The notes beneath the pieces were generated by a model, which was not told the origin of the DNA, made no database searches, and worked only from the letters and a program-made list of their open reading frames with translations. 60,350 nt of DNA. Origin: Bradyrhizobium cytisi (GTDB lineage Bacteria; Pseudomonadota; Alphaproteobacteria; Rhizobiales; Xanthobacteraceae). Every line of letters starts with the position of its first letter. Positions within the stretch are counted from its first letter, which is position 1. The DNA lies in the NCBI RefSeq assembly GCF_008123515.1, contig NZ_VSSR01000074.1, positions 1 to 60,350 of the forward strand. The letters run 5' to 3'. Shown one piece after another: positions 1-8,018 of the stretch. A program made the translations under genes and the position numbers.

Positions 1-879
1 TTCTCGGACAGACACTTAGAACCGGCATTCTCAGAACATCGCTCGTGTTGGTTGAATGCAATCGGTCATCCGACCAGTACGATCCAACTAGGGCCTTCGG
101 ATGCACACCAAGCAACGAGCTTCACCTACAGATGGCACTCCAGTCGCCCAGCCCCTTGCAGGGCTGGTCTTGGTGGGCACTGCCCAGCGCACGGGTGCGG
201 ACTTTGTCAGGACCGTAGACATTGTGCAGCAGCGATGCAGCCCGAGCCATTTACTGCATAGGTGCAGCAGCAATCACTCCCGGCGGCGGCTTCGCGACGA
301 AAGTCGTCACGGCACGCGCGGTTCACGGCGTGAGTTACAAGAAACCGAACGAGCATCTCAGTCAGAAAGCGTTGGTCCTCAGCTTTTGCTCCAGAACTGC
401 AGAGCACCGCTATCCGTGTGCGCGCGTAGCGCGCTGCCGTAACCCCAATGATGGCGTGCTCGCGTTCAGCTATCAGAAGGCCCTATTGGCGTGAGCACCT
501 CGGCGTCAAGCGAGGGCGACGGACAAAATGTCAACTATGCTGGGCCAACCGAGGGAGGAAGCCCGACGCATCTGCCGGGTCTGAGATGCGTCGGGCCGAG
601 TGGGAGACTGTGCGCGACAGTCTCCCTCCCACAAACGCGTCTGCAAGTAGTATGCCGTGCCCGTGCTGCTACAGCAGCGTCTCAAATTAGATATCTGGTC
701 TGTGCCGCAAAGTTCCCCGAGGCATTCAGAGATGCTCGGCCCACAGCTGGTTCTTGGAGGCCTAACAAGCTGAGCCTATTCGCCTTCCAAAAACTCCCGC
801 CATCACCTTTCGTTTGGATCAAAAATGAGGCAGAAGAAGCGGACAACGGACCGCGGGTCCGTCAACAACAGATATCTAG
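1..879. other. Gene-poor left edge
   Basis: I recognise no gene here. The open frames overlap on both strands, have no ribosome binding site and encode arginine- and serine-rich peptides typical of shadow frames. The only clear structure is the pair of hairpins at 551-630, listed separately. I see no nod box, tts box or -24/-12 promoter before the acyltransferase gene that follows. Confidence 0.5.
551..630. repeat. Tandem perfect stem-loops
   Basis: Two perfect inverted repeats lie side by side. The first has 13-bp arms at 561-573 and 584-596 with a 10-nt loop. The second has 10-bp arms at 602-611 and 617-626 with a 5-nt loop. Flanking GGGAGG (around 553) and CCTCCC (around 625) could close an outer stem around both. 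No T-run follows, so a standard intrinsic terminator is unlikely. A REP-like element or a structured RNA is possible. Confidence 0.6.
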
Positions 880-2001
880 ATGTTTGATACATTGCTACCC
901 GTGACTGGAACGATCGTTCCCAGTTCGCGCACGACAGAGGCAAACGATCGAGATCTAAGTTTAGATTTCGCGAAAGGTGCGCTTATTGTTTTGGTGATTG
1001 TTGGGCATCTCATCCAGTATGTCATCTACCGAGATGACGGGTTTTGGTATTCGCCGTACTACAAATCGATCTATATGTTTCACATGCCACTCTTTATGGC
1101 GATAAGCGGATATCTTTCTTCTCGATCGCTGCTGCAAAAGTCGTTCACTCGAGCCGCCAGCGACCGTGCGAAGCAGCTCTTGCTGCCGATGCTGTTCTGG
1201 TGGGCGATAATGGAGACAGCTAAGTTAGCGGCATTGTGGCGCGCGACCAGCCTAACGAGCGGACTTTCGGAATTTGTAGACGATCTCGCCGGCACATACT
1301 GGTTCATCTGGGCCACGTTTGTTTCCTACCTTCTCATCAAGATCTTTACCAGGCTCAAACACCGATCGTGGGTCATATCTGGTTCAGCCATACTGGTCGC
1401 ACTCGCGCCTCTGACGTTCTCCATATCACCACTGATCAGATTCACTTACCCGTTCTTCTGCTTGGGATTCTTGCTTGCTCAATCGAGAGAACGATGGACG
1501 AGTATATCGCGACCTCACAAGACGCTGCTCGTTTTATTTCTCTCGATAGTGACCTGCGTATGCTTTCTAGCTTGGGGAAAGGACACTTATATCTACAATA
1601 ATCTTGGGATAATTCACGATTTCCGGTCGGCCAAAGACGTGCTTCTGATGTTTGTTGGCTCTGCAGCTGCCTCAGCAATCGCTATCGAGCTCCTGCTGCA
1701 ATGCTGGAGCTTTGGCCATTCAAATCGAATCGCCCGCTTTATCGCTGTGGAGTTGGGCCAAACCACGCTGCTGCTTTATCTCGTCCAGGGTACCGTGTTC
1801 CGTCTCATGGATTTCATACAGTTCGGAGAACTTTGGGATCTCACGACCCGGCTGATCATCGCGGGTGTGCTCGGTGCCGCGATTGTTGCGATCGCGCTAA
1901 CGGTCCGCTCGATTGTTCGTGGCGTTCCATATCTGTCTCAGCTCGTCCTCGGAATGCCACCACGCTCAGGTCTCCCGCAAGCCAAACCTGCAATGAACTA
2001 G
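880..2001 (+). CDS. nolL: Acyltransferase family 3, NolL/NodX-like
   Basis: This 373-residue polytopic membrane protein belongs to the acyltransferase-3 family. The N-terminal part carries the family signature: LDFAKG near residue 28, then VGHL in the first membrane segment, then a FHMPLFMAISGY block near residue 68. About ten hydrophobic segments follow. In rhizobia the family includes NolL (4-O-acetylation of Nod-factor fucose) and NodX (acetylation at the reducing end), both near 370 residues. The fucose pathway in this window (noeL, nolK, nodZ) and the adjacent noeI remnant favour NolL. That assignment rests on family and context, so another O-acyltransferase is possible. The ATG at 880 leaves a short hydrophilic leader before the first membrane segment. 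Confidence 0.65.
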   Translation: MFDTLLPVTGTIVPSSRTTEANDRDLSLDFAKGALIVLVIVGHLIQYVIYRDDGFWYSPYYKSIYMFHMPLFMAISGYLSSRSLLQKSFTRAASDRAKQLLLPMLFWWAIMETAKLAALWRATSLTSGLSEFVDDLAGTYWFIWATFVSYLLIKIFTRLKHRSWVISGSAILVALAPLTFSISPLIRFTYPFFCLGFLLAQSRERWTSISRPHKTLLVLFLSIVTCVCFLAWGKDTYIYNNLGIIHDFRSAKDVLLMFVGSAAASAIAIELLLQCWSFGHSNRIARFIAVELGQTTLLLYLVQGTVFRLMDFIQFGELWDLTTRLIIAGVLGAAIVAIALTVRSIVRGVPYLSQLVLGMPPRSGLPQAKPAMN

Positions 2002-2241
2002 CTATGGATTTGATCGTTTGAGTGCGGCAGGGCGTTGCGAGCAGCATCGACTTGTGACGGCGCCGGAATAGGGTTGGAACCTAGACGCGACCTGCGAACG
2101 GGTGCGCGACCGTCGAACTGGCATCGGGCATAAAAGCCAGCCCATCGAACCAGCATGAAAGGTCCACTGTGGTCGGTACCGTTGCGCAGGGCGCCCGCCT
2201 CGCTCTTGTGTCATCCCTCGGAAGCGAACAGCTCGGGCCGG

Positions 2242-3032
2242 CTAGTCTTGAAGGCGCGTATTTCTTAGTAGTGCATCGCCCTCCGCTGCGCGCGGATACC
2301 GCGCTATCAATTCGAAGTCAGGCAAGAGGTCAAGAATGCCTTGCAGCGATAGCTGACCTTCGTAGAGCTCATGATCGCTGTATTCCGTGTAGATGAAGCG
2401 CGTATTGCTCAGTGTGTGTGTGCCGCCGGCGATGACATCGGACTCGGCTCCCTGCACGTCCATCCAGATAAGATCGATCGTCTTCAGATTCGCTTCACTG
2501 TACCAGTGTCTAGCCGCCGGGTTTCAACCGAGATCGGGCGATCGAACCGAATCCAATCATATTCGGCGAGATGGTTCTTCGGGTGCCGTATTGAACCCGA
2601 GAGGTCCCAGTCCCTCGAATCTCCATCGCCATTGCTTGGATGAAAATCGATCTTGCCATTTCGATCACTGATTGCGATCTCGAATAGCTTTACCTTGTCG
2701 AGGTCGACATCCATGTTCTTCCTGAAGCGGGCCACCGCTCTGGGATCCGGCTCAAAACAGTAGAGTCCGGCGGTTGGGCACAGCTTGAGAAAATGCCCTG
2801 CGTCGGCCCCATCATTGCAGCCTATCTCCAAAATAATGGGATCTGGCTTTTTGAGAAGCGAGAGAATGTGCTGATGTACTTCTGACACGGGATCGGTTCC
2901 AGCTGAGGGTGATGTCTTAGGCACCTCCTCCTCAATCACGCGCGTCAGTCCGCGGTCAAGTATATCAACGTATGTGGCGCCTTCCGGAGGCTTTGGTCGG
3001 CTCTCTCCATCTTCAGAGCCAGGCAGATCCAT
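2242..3032 (-). pseudogene. noeI: Frameshifted FkbM-type methyltransferase (NoeI-like)
   Basis: The first 182 codons, read down from 3032, encode the front of an FkbM-type SAM-dependent methyltransferase. It has the motif I block ILEIGCNDGADAG and the acidic strand YCFEPDP. That frame ends at 2484. The rest of the protein (IDLIWMDVQGAESDVIAGG and on) continues in another frame down to 2242. Removing a 1-nt deletion near 2505 rejoins the halves into about 263 residues, so this is a recent single-base lesion or a sequencing error. NoeI performs 2-O-methylation of fucose on Nod factors in Sinorhizobium fredii NGR234. The acyltransferase gene beside it points to the same pathway. If the frameshift is real, this strain should not methylate its fucose. 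Confidence 0.75.
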
Positions 3033-3170
3033 CGCCTATCAAACACTGCACGCGGCCGACAGCTCACTTTAGAGCAAGGCACAAGTGTGGAGAGGCGAGC
3101 CGAGCGCTATGGCCGTGACGGCCACCGAAATAATTGAGCACATCCGCAGCGGACATGTCCGTGTTGCCCG

Positions 3171-3398
3171 TCATTTTCCGCGCACATTCTCCAACGTGGG
3201 ATGCGCCTTCGGTTCTGCGGGCTGGTTCGCCAGAAACGATTTCGCTGGCTGCGTAGGTCGGCTTATAAGCCGCTCATATCGCTCGGCCAGCTCGATCAAT
3301 CTCGCCTTGATCAAGCGATCTGCGCTGCCCACCAGATCGCGAACTGGTGCACGCCCGCTAATCGACTGTTCATCCATGTCAATATCCATCCACTGCAA
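3171..3398 (-). CDS. Short hypothetical ORF, unassigned
   Basis: This 75-codon frame encodes a hydrophilic peptide with a charged helical stretch (SADRLIKARLIELAERYERL). The composition is more protein-like than that of overlapping frames. It lies directly downstream of the panC remnant on the same strand and may itself be a fragment. I cannot assign a family. Confidence 0.25.
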   Translation of the reverse strand: MQWMDIDMDEQSISGRAPVRDLVGSADRLIKARLIELAERYERLISRPTQPAKSFLANQPAEPKAHPTLENVRGK

Positions 3399-3458
3399 AG
3401 TTCGGTTTTCTCGCGGTCGGTCTCGACGCTCAGTCTCGCTAGGTGGAGAGCGGCCGCA

Positions 3459-3867
3459 TCACGTGCTCGATAAGCTTTGTCGCGTCAATATACGCGGCAG
3501 CGCACAGCACGCTGACGAGAGCAGCGGAGCTAATACCGGCTTGAGTGTTTCGGCATCGAGAAGATCACAATGCTGCAACCGATCGACGGCACTCTGCTGC
3601 CTCATCGCGAGTCGAGATGAGGCTTTCAGCCTGGCGCTCCCCGGACCGAAATGCCCTTTCGCCAACGAACAAGCCGCAAGTGATGACCACAGCTTGGTGG
3701 CATTGTTCTTCCCTGAGATGGCGGTTGCTCATCGCGAGCCCGTCCGGTTCTCTCACGGCTGGCACGGTGACGATCTCGATAGGAAGATTGGGATCCACGC
3801 CAATGCCGCGCACAAGCGCCGCGCGGTTGAACTTCTTTTGTCCAATCAATGCGACAGCTGGCCGCAC
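3459..3867 (-). pseudogene. panC: panC remnant (pantoate-beta-alanine ligase)
   Basis: Read from 3867 down, the frame begins RPAVALIGQKKFNRAAL and continues through LPIEIVTVPAVREPDGLAMS. These are the central blocks of pantothenate synthetase, including the conserved REPDGLAMS. Near 3580 the reading moves to another frame that carries DLLDAETLKPV, matching the C-terminal region of PanC. The N-terminal half with the HIGH-type nucleotide-binding motif is absent, and at least one frameshift is present. PanC makes pantothenate from pantoate and beta-alanine. This copy cannot be functional. Rhizobial symbiotic replicons are known to carry extra pantothenate genes, so an inactivated accessory copy is plausible. 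Confidence 0.7.
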
Positions 3868-3955
3868 GATCTAGGTGTTGGTGTCGCGTCTTGTCGGCTC
3901 GTCGGACCCATCATGAGGTATGAGTCAGCCGATGCCATCGGCCGGAGAAAACTGC

Positions 3956-4170
3956 ATGCGCATGTACTACCAGGTGGACGCTTTCGCAGAGGGACTTTTC
4001 GCCGGCAATCCCGCAGCCGTTCTCGTTCCTTGACGGATGGCGAAGCTCCAATTGATCGTCCGACAAGTGCGCCATTCCAGCCTGCTCTTCCGATAAGAGT
4101 TCCATGCTACCGCATATCTGCTCTGCTCATTGCATGTCGGCTGTGGCGAGGCGTTGCCTTCGCGATATCG
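3956..4170 (+). pseudogene. PhzF-family N-terminal remnant
   Basis: The ATG at 3956 opens a 25-codon frame reading MRMYYQVDAFAEGLFAGNPA. This matches the start of PhzF-family isomerases (YQVDAFT..PFAGNPAAV). The frame stops at 4031-4033. Beyond it, fragments resembling the family's next segment appear in other frames, up to a possible decayed CGHATLA block near 4130. The rest of the roughly 280-residue protein is missing. Substrate and role cannot be inferred. Confidence 0.55.
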
Positions 4171-4356
4171 AAGCCCGCCTGTAGGGGGCAGGCCGGCATG
4201 GAACAGGAATTACGAGCGACGGTTGAGCGGGCGATTGTCGAGGCGGTTCGCGTTCACGAACCGCCTCGCTGCTCATCAATCATAGACGCGTCGTCGACAC
4301 CCGGCGCATGCGGGAGTTGGCGCAGCCCTTGGCGGGTGATCTTCCTCCCTTCGCCT

Positions 4357-6033
4357 TCATTCAGACCCCGCAGCCATCGCTCCGGCCCCACCCAAGAGCT
4401 TCACGTTGAGGCGGCCGCCGGTGAACAGCATGTCGTCGAGCGCTTCCTCGATGTCAGCTGTGGTCACTGAGTTTCCGCCGTCACGAGCGATGCATGATTG
4501 CGCAATGCGTCGCATCAGCTCCTTAATGAAAGCGGCGCTGACGCCCTCAGTGCGGCGCACCGTCTCGGCTACGATCTCCGCCTCAAGCGGCAGGCCCATG
4601 CCGTAAAGCCGGATCAGCTTGTCGCGGCCGGTCGTATCAGGCAGCGGCATCTCGATCGCCTGGTCGATGCGGCCGGGGCGACCGGCCAGGGCGCCCTCGA
4701 GTTGCTCGGGGCGGTTGGTGGTGAGCACGAAGAGGATGTCAGCGTCTTCCTTCAAGCCGTCCATTTCATTTAGGAGCTTGTTCAGCGCGGCCTCCTCACA
4801 TGTTGTCAAGTCGTCGCGCTTGCTGGCGATCAGATCGACATCCTCGATCACCACCATGGTAGGCTGCAGCAGGCGCGCGAGCGCCATATAGGCGCTCAGC
4901 TCACCGACCTCTTCGGCGGTGATGATTAGCGTGGTGTGTCCCGGTAGGTTGGTGGCGAGATAGCGGATGGTGTGGGTCTTACCGGTGCCGGGCGGGCCAT
5001 AGAGCAGGATGCCCTTGCGGGTCGACTGGCCGAATCGGCGGAGTGCGCCGCGTGTGGCGACAAAACTCAACACGTTGCGATCGAGCAATTTGATAGCCTG
5101 TTCCCGCAGGATCACGTCCTCGCGCCTCACTGGTGCCAATCGATGCACCATGATGCCTCTTGAGCGGCCGCTGTAATCCGCACCTTTCTCGAATGAGAGG
5201 ATCTTGCCGCGATAAGAACGTGCCGCGTGTACCGCCCGTTCCAGTTCGTCAAAGCTGCGCTGAACAAAGGCTTCGCCGCCAGACCCCGCAGGGGCAACGA
5301 TTTCAATCCGGATCCTCGGCTCTTGCTTGAACTCGAACTCAGTAGAGAGCACGACGGCATAGAAAAATTCGCTCGCCCGGCAAAGCCACAGTCCATTGTA
5401 CAGGCATTTGACCGGCGCCGTCTCGCCAGTATCAACCTGGTGATATTGCGGCGGCACCAGCGAAATCGCATTCCGTCCACGCCGTTTCATCCGAGCGAAT
5501 GAAAGCGTCTCGTACCTATGTTCTGCATAGGCGCCGAAGAAGCGGACCGGATCGGCGAATAGCTTATCGATCGCGACCTGAACATCGGCCTGCATGTGGC
5601 CCGGGAATTGCCGCACAGTAGTGGCGAGTTCGCTCGGCGGTATATTGGTGAAGTGCCACTCAAGCGCTTCGAAGGCATATTCGAATTGCACGTCGGACAG
5701 GTCGGGGCCGTCCGCTTCGCCCGCGGCTTCGCCCGTGATCAGCAGGGGACATCCTTCAGCTCGGATACGCTCTTGCGCCGCCTCGAGGAGCGCCTTTGCG
5801 ACTGAGGGAGGATAGCGTCCGCAGACGGCCTTGCCATGCTGCAAGACGAGTTCGGCGAGCGCAATGGCATCCCGCTCCTGTTTGTCGAATACCTCGCGCA
5901 GCAGGCGTACCACGAAACCGAGAGTCGTCTTGCCGTCATTGTGCAAAACAAGCTGAATGGGCGCACCGCCTGCGCAGATGTTGTCCACAAAGACCCCCGA
6001 TGCGTGTTCTAGTTGTTCGGCAGTGTTCGTCAT
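4357..6033 (-). CDS. ClpS domain fused to AAA+ ATPase
   Basis: The protein is about 558 residues with two recognisable parts. Residues 25-102 form a ClpS domain, the N-degron adaptor of ClpAP. It keeps the HND motif (residues 31-33) and the GKAVCG block (67-72), but the substrate-binding His of E. coli ClpS (His66) aligns with Leu. A central region I cannot assign follows. The C-terminal half is a single AAA+ module: Walker A GPPGTGKT near 346, Walker B MVVIEDVD near 393, then TTNRPEQL and the arginine-finger stretch GRPGRID. No protease domain or ClpP-docking loop is evident. The frame stays open to a TTG at 6096, with an ATG at 6087. I chose the ATG at 6033 because the -24/-12 promoter at 6093-6107 would start transcription near 6081. 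The divergent gene is an iscA. ATP-dependent remodelling of N-degron-like substrates under nitrogen-fixing conditions is inferred. Confidence 0.85.
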   Translation of the reverse strand: MTNTAEQLEHASGVFVDNICAGGAPIQLVLHNDGKTTLGFVVRLLREVFDKQERDAIALAELVLQHGKAVCGRYPPSVAKALLEAAQERIRAEGCPLLITGEAAGEADGPDLSDVQFEYAFEALEWHFTNIPPSELATTVRQFPGHMQADVQVAIDKLFADPVRFFGAYAEHRYETLSFARMKRRGRNAISLVPPQYHQVDTGETAPVKCLYNGLWLCRASEFFYAVVLSTEFEFKQEPRIRIEIVAPAGSGGEAFVQRSFDELERAVHAARSYRGKILSFEKGADYSGRSRGIMVHRLAPVRREDVILREQAIKLLDRNVLSFVATRGALRRFGQSTRKGILLYGPPGTGKTHTIRYLATNLPGHTTLIITAEEVGELSAYMALARLLQPTMVVIEDVDLIASKRDDLTTCEEAALNKLLNEMDGLKEDADILFVLTTNRPEQLEGALAGRPGRIDQAIEMPLPDTTGRDKLIRLYGMGLPLEAEIVAETVRRTEGVSAAFIKELMRRIAQSCIARDGGNSVTTADIEEALDDMLFTGGRLNVKLLGGAGAMAAGSE

Positions 6034-6092
6034 GAAAGTGGTTTCCGATCTAAGCTCATCACCGGACACTTCGGCCGGCTTAGACATGTTAT

Positions 6093-6107
6093 GCAAATTG
6101 CTTGCCG
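6093..6107 (-). promoter_or_regulatory. Sigma-54 -24/-12 promoter for ClpS-AAA+ gene
   Basis: The minus strand reads CGGCAAG-N4-TTGC, which fits the RpoN consensus TGGCACG-N4-TTGC with exact GG-N10-GC spacing. It points toward the ClpS-AAA+ gene, and the NifA site at 6182-6197 lies about 75 bp upstream. Transcription should begin near 6081. Confidence 0.7.
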
Positions 6108-6181
6108 CCGCGTTCCTTACGCTTCATCGGCGGAATCCATAAAGAAGACACGCAAAGCCGCCGCAATCCCTCGAAGACCTT

Positions 6182-6197
6182 TGTCAGCAACCCTACA
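6182..6197. promoter_or_regulatory. NifA upstream activator sequence
   Basis: The sequence is TGT-N10-ACA, the exact NifA-binding consensus. It lies between two divergent -24/-12 promoters, about 75 bp upstream of the minus-strand one and 54 bp upstream of the plus-strand one, so it could serve both. Confidence 0.75.
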
Positions 6198-6250
6198 CGC
6201 GCCGCAAAGCCAACAGGCGCGATCTCGGACAATGTCAAGCTCGGGCGCGC

Positions 6251-6265
6251 TGGCATGCGACTTGC
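6251..6265 (+). promoter_or_regulatory. Sigma-54 -24/-12 promoter for iscA
   Basis: TGGCATG-N4-TTGC matches the RpoN consensus at all but one defined position. Its spacing is correct and it points at the iscA start 38 bp downstream. A NifA site precedes it at 6182-6197. Confidence 0.8.
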
Positions 6266-6303
6266 CAATTCCTATGCAAACGACCCAGGCAAAAAGGATA
6301 GCC

Positions 6304-6528
6304 ATGATCAATCTGACGGATAGCGCAGTGAATGCGCTCAAGAGCGCGATCTCGGCTTCGGCGCAGCCGACGAGCGGCCTGCGCATCATGGTCGAGGCCG
6401 GTGGCTGCGATGGGTTCAAATACCGGATGAGCCTGGCCGGCGAGGCTAAGCCTGACGACACCGTGATCGAGCGCGACGGCGTCAAGGTGTTCGTCGTCGA
6501 CAATAAGGGCCCATCCATAAACAACTGA
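6304..6528 (+). pseudogene. Truncated nif-associated IscA/HesB protein
   Basis: The reading frame encodes the first ~67 residues of an A-type iron-sulfur carrier (MINLTDSAVNALKSAI, then GLRIMVEAGGCDGFKY), followed by a few residues derived from an insertion sequence. A complete protein is near 107 residues and ends with a CxC cysteine pair. Here the frame breaks at about 6507, before those ligands, so only the first cysteine (in GGC) remains. The family usually has GGCAGF at this point, whereas this copy has GGCDGF. Such genes normally sit beside nifS/nifU and help load Fe-S clusters on nitrogenase. The start has a GGATAG-like ribosome site and follows the -24/-12 promoter at 6251. The regulatory signals are intact but the product is not. 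Confidence 0.85.
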
Positions 6529-6604
6529 GTCATAATTGCCACAGATCGCGAGGATTCTTTGCGCGGAATTCCCAATGATGAGTCGCGCGACGTAGCGTCG
6601 TGGG

Positions 6605-7690
6605 GTGGTTCGAGCCGCTCAGGCGCGCGCCGCGCGGAAGCGCTATCGGGAGATGGCCCTTGTTCTGAATGAACAGAGCCTCCGGCGCTTTGTCGCCCTG
6701 GAGGCGAAAGCGCTGGGACACGGCGGGGTCAGCTTGATGTCCGGCATCAGCGGATTGGCGCGGTCGACGATTTATCACGGACTTTCTGACATTCGCGACA
6801 ACGTGGCGGTTCTGGCTGGACGTGTCGGTAAGGCGGGCGGCGGGCACAAGAAGAAGTCGTCCCGGGATCCGACCCTCGCGGCCGATCTCAAGCGCCTGGT
6901 CGAACCGGTGACGCGGGGCGACCCGATGCAGCCATTGTTGTGGACGACCCGCAGCCTGCGTAACCTCGTGACCGAGCTGGCGAAGGAGGGTCATAAGGTT
7001 TGCCCGACGGTTGTCAGCGAGCTTCTGCGCGGCATGGGCTACAGCCTGCAAGCGAACAACAAGACACGAGAAGGCGGCCAGCACATCGATCGCGACGCGC
7101 AGTTTCAATACATCAACACGCAGGCCACGACGTTCCTGGCGGCGAACGAACCGGTCATATCGGTCGACACGAAGAAGAAGTAGGCAATTTCAAGAACAAC
7201 GGCCGGGAATGGCGTCGCCAAGGCAGGCCTGAGCTCGTCAACATTCATGACTTTATCGATCCCAAGCTAAGCCGCGCCGTGCCGTACGGCGTGTACGACA
7301 TCACCAATAATGTCGGCTGTGTCAGCGTCGGCACGGACCACGACACCGCCAGCTTCGCGGTCAATGCGATCCGCCGATGGTGGCGGCAGCAACGGGTCTC
7401 GTGTGCGCCTATGGAAGGTCGAGCTTCAAAAACTGGCGGACGAGCTCAAGTTGCCGATCACGGTTTGCCACCTGCCGCCCGGCACCAGCAAGTGGAACAA
7501 GATCGAGCATCGTCTCTTCTTCATCACCATCAACTGGCGGGGAAAGCCACTGCGTAGCTATCGCACGATCGTCCAGCTGATCGCCGCGACGACAACAGAT
7601 GCCGGCCTCAAGGTGCGCGCCGAGCTGGACGAAAAGAAATATCCCAAAGGCGTCAAGGTTTCCGATCTCCAGAGCCGGCTCCGCAACTTT
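6605..7690 (+). pseudogene. ISAzo13-family transposase, frameshifted
   Basis: The first frame (to 7183) encodes 192 residues with the ISAzo13 N-terminal region, including LVEPVTRGDPMQPLLWTTRS and LRNLVTELAKEGHKVCPTVV. It ends at VDTKKK, where intact relatives continue with a catalytic segment. The continuation (NFKNNGREWRRQG...FIDPKLSRAVPYGVYD) is in another frame. A third frame from about 7410 carries ELQKLADELKLPITVCHLPPGTSKWNKIEHRLFF. There are thus at least two frameshifts and small deletions. The 3' end runs into the IS3 terminus at 7698. The element cannot move by itself. Confidence 0.85.
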
Positions 7691-7758
7691 GAACAGGTCG
7701 ATAAGTGGAGTTTCTGCCTGACAGCGGGCACGCTGATGCCTGCGAATCAGGAGCGACG

Positions 7759-8017
7759 ATGAGCAGACGAGCACGCCGGAACCACACACCGGCCTTCAAG
7801 GCGAAGGTGGCGCTTGCCGCCGTCAAGGGCGACCGGACGATAGCCCAACTGGCCGAGCACTTTGATGTCCATCCCAATCAGATCACGGCCTGGAAGGCCC
7901 AATTGGAAGGCGGCGCTTCCGGGGTTTTCGGCTCGGGCAGCATGTCGCCCGCCGCGCCCGCGATTGACGTGAAGTCGCTGCACGCCAAGATCGGGGAGTT
8001 GACGCTGGAGAACGATT
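7759..8017 (+). pseudogene. IS3 OrfA, disrupted by IS110 insertion
   Basis: The ATG at 7759 follows a GGAG ribosome site and opens a helix-turn-helix OrfA (SRRARRNHTPAFKAKVALAA, then IAQLAEHFDVHPNQITAWK). The frame is cut after ...GELTLEND at 8017. The missing end, FLEGALTKAGLLSAKR, resumes at 9631 after the IS110 element and finishes at a TGA overlapping the orfB ATG. Joining the two sides and removing the duplicated TT restores the frame exactly. Confidence 0.85.
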
Positions 8018-8018
8018 C

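Noticed and set aside
3085..4470. 461-codon plus-strand open frame
   Set aside because: Arginine- and serine-rich, antisense to the panC remnant and the end of the ClpS-AAA+ gene, with no family signature. It is a shadow of high-GC coding DNA.
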